This document shows positions 43,963 to 50,521 of a stretch of 50,521 bases of DNA, one piece after another. Source of the DNA: DAINBT01 sp036732785 (GTDB lineage: Bacteria > Planctomycetota > Phycisphaerae > Sedimentisphaerales > SM23-30); assembly GCA_964537505.1 (NCBI GenBank), contig CAZICK010000018.1, positions 1 to 50,521 on the forward strand, in the 5' to 3' direction. Within the stretch, counting starts at the first letter, position 1. Every line of letters starts with the position of its first letter. A program made the translations under genes and the position numbers. The notes beneath the pieces are model-generated. The model made no database searches. It worked only from the letters and a program-made list of their open reading frames with translations, and was not told the origin of the DNA.

Positions 43963-46368
43963 CTATTTTATTCGGATGAGTTCCGGGGTGTCCATCGAGG
44001 CTTCAATCGCAGCGATCGTTTCGCGGACGCACTTGGCCTTCACGAGCATCAGATCCGGAGGAAAGTCTTTTTCCTCCTTTTCGAAGAAGTGCGCGATTTT
44101 GGTCAGTTCCGGAATGGTCGCCTTGGCGTGGGTGCCGTAACTGAGGAGGATCTTCATGATTTCCGGCGTCCGCTCCTGGCTGTCCCAGGGATTCTGATCA
44201 CGCGTGTATTTCACGCAGGCGCTGATGCCTTCCTCGATGTGGAGTTTGGCCAGGATGCGGAGACCGTCCAGGCGGATCCCGTCGGCAAACATTTCGCCAC
44301 TCGGCGCCGGTTCGATAACTGCCTGAAGGATGGCGGGAAGCAGTGGCTTGATTTGCTCATAGCTCAACTGCGGATAGATGCCGCTGATAAAGCCGCGGGC
44401 GTAACCGTCCTGGTTTTGCAGTCCGGCGACCACGGCTTTGCGGAGCAAGTCCTGGTCCACGCCGTCAAGTGAATGTTTCAGCATCTTTCCAAAGACAGCG
44501 ACGCATAGATTGCGTTGCTCCATGCCGCGCGGATCTTCGGCAGTGGGTTTCCGGGCGATTCGTTCCAGCAGGATCGGCACCGTGGACATGGCGGGGGCAC
44601 CAATGTCCGCCAAGGTCTCGGCGGCTTTGATGCGCAGCCAGAGGTCGCTGTGTGAGAGAAGTTTTGTCAATTCCGGCACGGTGGGGGCAGCGGCACCACC
44701 CAACTGGGCGAGCGCATCGCAGGCGCCGTAGCGGGATTCCAGGCGCGGGTCGGAAAGCATTTTCACCAGGGCGGCGATCGGTTGCTCGCCTTTACGGCGA
44801 CCCAGCGCCATAGCGGCGCGAAGACGCACAATCGGCGACCAACTGCCGAGCCTATCTAACAGTTGATCCGGGCTGAGTTTATCGTAGGCGCTGGTGCGAT
44901 CTCTACTGGTCCAGCCGCGACCATCGAGAATCAGAGCCTTGGCGGCGGCGGCATCAAGCTGCGGCGCGAGTTTCGGTTGTTTGCCGGTGAGCAGGATTTT
45001 CTTGAGTGGCATGGCGTAGGCCAACAGATAGCCGCCGGTGCTGTCCCAGCCCGCGTAGCTGTCCTCCTCCCGCTCCGGCGGACCTTGATGGAGAAAAATT
45101 CCGTCCGAACCACGTGCAAGGTCGAAATACCATGTGCCAAACTCGCTCATCCACGCGCCCGTCGCCTGGGGGCCCGACAGGGCCACTCCTGGCATGGCCC
45201 AGATCACATTGAAATAATTGCCAGTGTGCCCGTAATCGCGCTCCGGCCCGTGGGCGGCCACGCTCATGCGGGAGAAAAACTCTGCGCCTTTCGCCTCGCC
45301 GAGCAGGTTGAACATGACCGCAGTCTCCCCGCACACGCCATTGTTCTCGTGATTTTCAAGCCATGGGTTGTGATCGCCATAGGGGATGGCGCCTTTGCCG
45401 ATGTAAAAACGCAGCAGCTTGGCACTGCGGTCGATCGCCAGATCCAGAGCCGGATCTTTTACGCCCGCCATGCGCGCCATCGCCAACGAAATGGTCAGCG
45501 GCACACCGACGGCGTTCATCATCCCGTAGCCGTGAAGTCGGCCGTCGGGCCTAGCGTCAATCCTGTGGCCCCACGAGCCCACTGCGCTTTGACCATGGGC
45601 GGCTTCGAGCGCGAGCCGCGTCAAGCCCGGCATGACCGAATCATCGCCCGTTGCGATCTTGTATTCGGAAAGGAACATCACGATGTAGCCATAATGCCAT
45701 GAGCCCATACCTGCGCTTTTCGCGGCCCACTCGGCTTCCTTCTTGACCAGCGGGAGATAGGCGGGATCGCCGCTGGCTAACAAGGCGAGGGCGTTAAGCG
45801 ATCGGGGGATGGGGTCCTGCTGCTTGGCATACGAGGGATCCGCCATCCGCCTGGCGAGATCCCTGCACCCTTGTTCGAGAATGCGTTTGGACTTCGGGCA
45901 ATTGTAGGGAGCGGTGGCGCTGTAAGTTCCGAGCACCGGAAGATTCACCAAGACTTCCGCCGCGCTGCCTGCGCGCCACCGGGTCAGGCTGAGCTTGCCT
46001 TGGCCGGCTTCCGATTCGGCAAGGGTCAGGGCCTTGCCCATTTCGGTGCGCGGGTCATAGGAAAACGGCTTGCCGCCGACGCCGAGAATCACGTCGCCGA
46101 CCGCGACCACGCCGTCAGCGGGAGACCCCTTCTCCAACTGGGTGATCGCAATCTGGCGGGCGTCGGTGGTGTCCATCTTGTCACAAAACATCCAACCACG
46201 CAGGCCCGTGGCGCCGAGATTCCAGTCGTGCTTCGCTTGTTCAGGAATCTTTCCGCCTTGGGTGAAGTCGGGAGCGGGCATCTCCCACCAGTTTGCCGCC
46301 CCGAAAACCAGGCCGGGCGTAGCTATGCAGCACAGAACCATGATCGCTGCCAATTTGTTTTTTTTCAT
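43963..46368 (-). CDS. Large secreted protein with PDZ-like, alpha/alpha-toroid and HEAT-repeat parts (DUF6288-type)
   Basis: 801 residues with a signal peptide (LAAIMVLCCIATPGLVFGA). A PDZ-like domain (LEKGSPADGVVAVGDVILGVGGKPF, about 75-145) is followed by a middle helical region with many Gly/Trp motifs (GSWHYGYIVMFLSEY, GVCGETAVMFNLLGEAKGAEFFSRM), like a toroid of prenyltransferase/terpene-cyclase type. C-terminal HEAT repeats follow (VRLRAAMALGRRKGEQ, RYGACDALAQLGGAAAPTVPELTKLL). I recall this layout as DUF6288; function unknown. The DNA is visibly more GC-rich than its neighbours. It heads the AKR/cytochrome/ThuA operon. Confidence 0.75.
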   Translation of the reverse strand: MKKNKLAAIMVLCCIATPGLVFGAANWWEMPAPDFTQGGKIPEQAKHDWNLGATGLRGWMFCDKMDTTDARQIAITQLEKGSPADGVVAVGDVILGVGGKPFSYDPRTEMGKALTLAESEAGQGKLSLTRWRAGSAAEVLVNLPVLGTYSATAPYNCPKSKRILEQGCRDLARRMADPSYAKQQDPIPRSLNALALLASGDPAYLPLVKKEAEWAAKSAGMGSWHYGYIVMFLSEYKIATGDDSVMPGLTRLALEAAHGQSAVGSWGHRIDARPDGRLHGYGMMNAVGVPLTISLAMARMAGVKDPALDLAIDRSAKLLRFYIGKGAIPYGDHNPWLENHENNGVCGETAVMFNLLGEAKGAEFFSRMSVAAHGPERDYGHTGNYFNVIWAMPGVALSGPQATGAWMSEFGTWYFDLARGSDGIFLHQGPPEREEDSYAGWDSTGGYLLAYAMPLKKILLTGKQPKLAPQLDAAAAKALILDGRGWTSRDRTSAYDKLSPDQLLDRLGSWSPIVRLRAAMALGRRKGEQPIAALVKMLSDPRLESRYGACDALAQLGGAAAPTVPELTKLLSHSDLWLRIKAAETLADIGAPAMSTVPILLERIARKPTAEDPRGMEQRNLCVAVFGKMLKHSLDGVDQDLLRKAVVAGLQNQDGYARGFISGIYPQLSYEQIKPLLPAILQAVIEPAPSGEMFADGIRLDGLRILAKLHIEEGISACVKYTRDQNPWDSQERTPEIMKILLSYGTHAKATIPELTKIAHFFEKEEKDFPPDLMLVKAKCVRETIAAIEASMDTPELIRIK

Positions 46369-46524
46369 CAAACTTCCTTTCTTCATATCGAATGCTTTTT
46401 CTTAAACTGACATTTCCCATTTAAACGTTTACAAAACATAATTCAGTCCTTTCGAGGCCAATAATTTTGCCAAATTCACCTTGAACTGTCAATGCCTTCC
46501 CCAAAACAACCTTTTTGAAACCAA

Positions 46525-46587
46525 CACCACAATGTAAGCCTGGAACGCCTTGATATAACGTTATAATGCCTCGATACAAGCCGACTT
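46525..46587. repeat. Three 21-bp degenerate tandem repeats
   Basis: Units at 46525-46545, 46546-46566 and 46567-46587 share the pattern CxCCTcgATGTAAGCCgnntt with substitutions. Similar units lie at 48541-48584, on the far side of the HPr-kinase-like gene and in the same orientation. The second unit contains the perfect palindrome TATAACGTTATA (46554-46565). Confidence 0.55.
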
Positions 46588-46641
46588 CATCGCGGGTCGT
46601 GCCTACTTTCCCACGGAACAACCGCAAAAAAACCCACTTTT

Positions 46642-48438
46642 TCAGCCCGAAAATCCTGTTTTTTCACTTTTTATATTTAACACGAATTCAATCAGGGCGG
46701 CGGCAGCGGCTTGCGCGCCCTTCGATTCATAACCTGCGATTCCCAGTCTTGTCCGTAGTTGGCCCACAAAAATGCCGGCTTTGAAGACGGCGTCAAATAC
46801 CTGTTGTGCGAGTTTTTCGTGCGGCTGCTTATATTGCGGCGGGCCGAAGATGTTTGCAAAATAGCTGTGAACAAGGCCTATCGAAGTTGTTGTGCCTTTT
46901 GCCATTGCCGCCCCTTCGCGGAAAACATCCAATGCCCTGGCGGAGGTGTCGAATTTCTCAAGCACCGGATGCAAATCGTCAACCTCTTCATAATTGTTGG
47001 CATACAGTATATAATTCACGGGATAGCCACAGAGAATATCGTGTAGCGTGGTAACCGGCAGGACGACACGGGCATTTATCTTTTGCGGGCTCATAATCAC
47101 AGCACGGTCGATTTGTTCGAAAGCATATCCCTGCTGGAGGTCATCAAGGCGTATAAATGCGCCGACTTCAGTGCCGTATCCGAGCACCTTTCCATCATTT
47201 GATATCTCAAACGAACCCATATCGTCAGCGATTATTCGAAACTCTTTGATATAATCTTTTGCGAGGATTCTGAAAGCTTCAATTGATTCGGATTTCCCGG
47301 TGGCCGTGTCACCGATAATGACTATATTTGCGTTGTTGCCGTTCTTGAGACCGATTTTGAACATCGCGCCGTGGAATGGCATTCTCCCGCGTTTTATCAT
47401 AACAATATTGTGCAGAGTCAGTGTCATTTTCTTGAGATAGCCGAAATACCCGAATCTATCTTCTGCGGGCACTGCTGCGATGAGAAGATTGTTTTGTTCA
47501 TCGTCATAAAATACTGTGGGCAGATCGCCGTATTGTTTCATTGTTTCGGGTTCTGCGCCGAAAAAGTATATGGCCTCAGGTCCGTTTTCAATCTGCTCGT
47601 CGGTTGCCAGTTCGAACAGATTTGCCATCGCACAGCCAAGCTCCATAAAAAAATGGTGAAAATATATAAAAATAACAACGCTGCCGACCTGCGCAGGATA
47701 GCAAAGCCATTTGTTTTTATCAAAAGTCAGAATCGAGAGTGGGTTTTTGTCAACTTTTTGGAACTCGCCGGTCCTTTTGTTCATGGGCGGATCAATAATC
47801 ATAGGCGGTGCAATCCAGGCCTGGCGAATAAAGGGAATTTCTCTCAGAATGTTGTGGTACTCTTCAGGTATTCTTGTATTTTTGCCGACGGCGATAAGTC
47901 CGACATCACAGCCTGCAAAAATCTGCCTGTAAATACGTGGATGGTTGCCTGTAATGTTTTCACATATATCGCGATACGCTGCCCTTACAATATGTGTCAG
48001 CTTTTCAAGGGTGATGTTGAACGACCTGTATGGGCGTTTCTCAAACCTGCTTTTGCCGGGTTCGGAATGCAGTATCACAAAGCGGTCAAACGAACGCCAG
48101 TAGTCATAGAGCTTCTCCACGAATTCGTGAAAGACAAGGCGGTTTTCTATATCGAGTAAAAACTTCAAATCCGGCTGCATTTCGACAATTTCCTCAAAGG
48201 TGTGTTCGATAAGGCTACGCAATAAATCAATAGTTCTATCCCAGTTGCCGTCCTGTTCATAAAAAGAAACAAAAGGCTCAATAAGAGGGGAGTTCTGTTG
48301 CTGCAGGTGATCGCAGTAATTGTTTACCACTTTTTCGAAAATCGGGCTGTGCACAAGCTCATTTGCGGTAGCGCAGATTGAGCCCTGAGAGTGGATGATA
48401 ACCTTGTTTTTTTCAATGTAAAACTGTTTATTTAACAC
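46642..48438 (-). CDS. HPr-kinase/PEP-carboxykinase-like P-loop protein
   Basis: 598 residues with a C-terminal nucleotide-binding module: IVIIGDTATGKSESIEAFRIL (Walker A of the HprK/PEPCK type; compare GDSGIGKSE in HPr kinase) followed by FRIIADDMGSFEI (compare LVADD) and GYGTEVGAFIRLDDL. The N-terminal ~360 residues are unrecognised and no membrane segment is certain. Substrate unknown: protein kinase/phosphorylase or a carboxykinase-like enzyme are both possible. Start GTG 48438 with AAGGAGG just upstream. The gene stands alone, flanked by 21-bp repeats. Confidence 0.6.
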   Translation of the reverse strand: MLNKQFYIEKNKVIIHSQGSICATANELVHSPIFEKVVNNYCDHLQQQNSPLIEPFVSFYEQDGNWDRTIDLLRSLIEHTFEEIVEMQPDLKFLLDIENRLVFHEFVEKLYDYWRSFDRFVILHSEPGKSRFEKRPYRSFNITLEKLTHIVRAAYRDICENITGNHPRIYRQIFAGCDVGLIAVGKNTRIPEEYHNILREIPFIRQAWIAPPMIIDPPMNKRTGEFQKVDKNPLSILTFDKNKWLCYPAQVGSVVIFIYFHHFFMELGCAMANLFELATDEQIENGPEAIYFFGAEPETMKQYGDLPTVFYDDEQNNLLIAAVPAEDRFGYFGYLKKMTLTLHNIVMIKRGRMPFHGAMFKIGLKNGNNANIVIIGDTATGKSESIEAFRILAKDYIKEFRIIADDMGSFEISNDGKVLGYGTEVGAFIRLDDLQQGYAFEQIDRAVIMSPQKINARVVLPVTTLHDILCGYPVNYILYANNYEEVDDLHPVLEKFDTSARALDVFREGAAMAKGTTTSIGLVHSYFANIFGPPQYKQPHEKLAQQVFDAVFKAGIFVGQLRTRLGIAGYESKGAQAAAAALIEFVLNIKSEKTGFSG

Positions 48439-48478
48439 AGCACCTCCTTGTGAAAATCCCGCTTTTTTTAAAGTAGAA

Positions 48479-48507
48479 AATTTACGATATCTTTATTATT
48501 TTGTCAG
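48479..48507 (-). promoter_or_regulatory. Predicted promoter of the P-loop gene
   Basis: On the minus strand, CTGACA (48507-48502), an ideal 17-base spacer and TAAATT (48484-48479), ending ~40 bases before the GTG start. The -10 has two mismatches to TATAAT. Confidence 0.4.
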
Positions 48508-48540
48508 CTTCATTTGTTGCAGTTTATTGTAAACTCACAA

Positions 48541-48584
48541 CGCCACGATGTAAAGCTGCAACACCTCGCGATGTAAGCCGACTT
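48541..48584. repeat. Two 21/23-bp degenerate repeat units
   Basis: Units 48541-48561 and 48562-48584 match those at 46525-46587. The last unit ends GATGTAAGCCGACTT, almost the same as GATACAAGCCGACTT at the left array, so the P-loop gene is bracketed by direct repeats. Confidence 0.5.
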
Positions 48585-48601
48585 TTATATCTTGTAACCG
48601 T

Positions 48602-48624
48602 TCAGGCCCCAAGGGCCTGATTTT
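48602..48624 (+). terminator. Hairpin with T-run
   Basis: Perfect 8-bp stem TCAGGCCC/GGGCCTGA with loop CAA, followed by TTTT on the + strand. No + strand gene lies directly upstream, so it may terminate antisense or an unannotated short transcript, or be a stray palindromic repeat. Confidence 0.35.
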
Positions 48625-48682
48625 CCAGTTTTGCCAGCCAACACAGCCAGCCATAAAACAACAACTTACAGGTAACGTACCC

Positions 48683-48706
48683 AATTCCCATAGCAATTCC
48701 CATAGC
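48683..48706. repeat. Tandem 12-bp duplication
   Basis: AATTCCCATAGC occurs twice in immediate succession (48683-48694 and 48695-48706). Confidence 0.8.
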
Positions 48707-49240
48707 AATGTCGAGGATGGTTTTTTTGAAGCCCAGCGACGCGAATGTCCGATTTTGTGCGGCTCGGCCGGGAGCTGTGATTGTTACTTCTTTATTTGCA
48801 AGCAGTTAAAAAGAAAACCCTTGTTTTTGAAAATTTTTGACAAAAAAAGCGATTTTTTGCTCGGTTTTTGCACAAAATTATGTGATAATGTTGTGTTCAG
48901 TGTTGGTTTTGACGGATTGTTCGGCTTCCAGGACGACTTATAGCAAGCTGTTGTATGGCCGCCGACAAGACCGACCGGATCGGCGGATGTGGCCGCGAAT
49001 ATAATAGAAAGCTCGAATTTGGGGTAAAGAAGAGCTTCTAATGTGAGGGTGGGAAATAATCTCCACTGGCGGATTTGCATGGCCTCCATCCTCGGTGTTG
49101 GCGAATGCGATTCTGTCAAATTCCTTAACTGGAACTGGGGCGAGATTGACGCCGACATCAATGGTTAACACCGACATCAAGGTTAACGCCATCGTCGGGT
49201 TTAGGGTACAGTTCTGAGAAAGTGCTGTAGATGGGTTCGT

Positions 49241-50401
<1,161 letters not shown>

Positions 50402-50431
50402 TAAGTGAGTCGGTGGAGCGGGGAAGGCAGA

Positions 50432-50521
50432 TGTAAGTGCTTATTTTTGGTTCGGCGGGAATGAACGTAACTCCTTATTTTTCGTTGTGGGGAATTTGTT
50501 GTAAGTGCTTATTTTACGTTG
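50432..50521. repeat. Inverted copy of the terminal ~33-bp repeats
   Basis: About three units of GTAAGTGCTTATTTT / GTAACTCCTTATTTTTCG, the reverse complement of the array at 1-240. The last ~90 bases, read in reverse, parallel bases 20-110 of the window (CAACGTAAAATAAGCACTTAC, then CCCCACAACGAAAAATAAG). Confidence 0.75.

Larger units (their letters stand above)
48439..49240. other. Long intergenic region between the P-loop gene and rho
   Basis: About 800 bases without a convincing gene. From left to right it holds the minus-strand promoter (48479-48507), two 21-bp repeat units (48541-48584), a hairpin with T-run (48602-48624), a tandem 12-mer (48683-48706) and an AT-rich stretch near 48810-48910. 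Short open frames on both strands (for example 48784-49161 minus) have no ribosome-binding site or recognisable motif. The rho promoter and leader should lie in the right half, but no clear -35/-10 pair was found. Confidence 0.45.

Noticed and set aside
44863..45702. 279-codon + strand open frame
   Set aside because: Antisense to the DUF6288-type gene, whose signal peptide, PDZ and HEAT motifs are clear; long antisense frames are expected in GC-rich codons.
48784..49161. Minus-strand open frame upstream of rho
   Set aside because: No start signal and no domain; its N-terminal and C-terminal halves look like translated AT-rich intergenic DNA.

Overview
The window looks like a piece of chromosome from a Planctomycetota bacterium, most likely class Phycisphaerae. 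The signs are a moderate GC content, a fused SecDF on a tgt-yajC-secDF locus, a FloA/NfeD locus, a cytosolic Ser/Thr kinase beside a metallophosphatase, Tat-exported sugar-type enzymes with a multihaem cytochrome, and a pilus-type cluster with a giant CARDB protein. This is inferred from gene content; there is no rRNA or marker tree to prove it.

Layout. (1) 1-622 and 50432-50521 carry imperfect ~33-bp repeats, in opposite orientation at the two ends. (2) 623-3469: a membrane-anchored amidase-like protein, then a kinase/phosphatase pair. (3) 3525-19004, all on +: a type IV pilus / type II secretion-like system made of a PilT ATPase, a PilC/GspF platform protein, four pilin-type proteins, PilM/PilN/PilO-like proteins, a ParA-family ATPase, a PilP/GspC-like protein, a 968-residue CARDB protein and a secretin. 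No extension ATPase (PilB) or prepilin peptidase is present. (4) 19046-25863, all on -: an ECF sigma factor, an anti-sigma factor fused to a DUF4139-type domain, and three more secreted DUF4139-type proteins, two of which are an exact tandem duplication. A foldback element sits in frame at the 3' end of the anti-sigma gene. (5) 26403-35163 on +: a TPR protein ending in two RNA polymerase alpha-CTD domains, tgt, yajC, secDF, a LysM protein and a family 9 glycosyltransferase. (6) 35186-41328 on -: a long NfeD protease, a short NfeD, FloA, a proline-rich membrane protein and a family 4 glycosyltransferase. (7) 41611-46368 on -: a secreted DUF6288-type HEAT/PDZ protein, a Tat-exported aldo/keto reductase-like protein without a visible catalytic tetrad, a tetrahaem cytochrome c and a ThuA-like Tat protein. 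(8) 46642-48438 on -: an HPr-kinase/PEPCK-like P-loop protein flanked by 21-bp repeats. (9) 49241-50401 on +: rho.

How the genes work together. Region 3 plausibly forms one envelope-spanning pilus or secretion machine. Region 4 looks like a self-referential envelope stress circuit, in which the anti-sigma factor carries outside the membrane the same domain as the proteins encoded next to it. Regions 5 and 6 are mostly housekeeping envelope functions (Sec export, membrane microdomains, glycosylation). Region 7 looks like a periplasmic redox module acting on sugar-like substrates. The most novel-looking items are the sigma/anti-sigma/DUF4139 circuit, the in-frame 180-bp foldback insertion and the TPR/double alpha-CTD protein.
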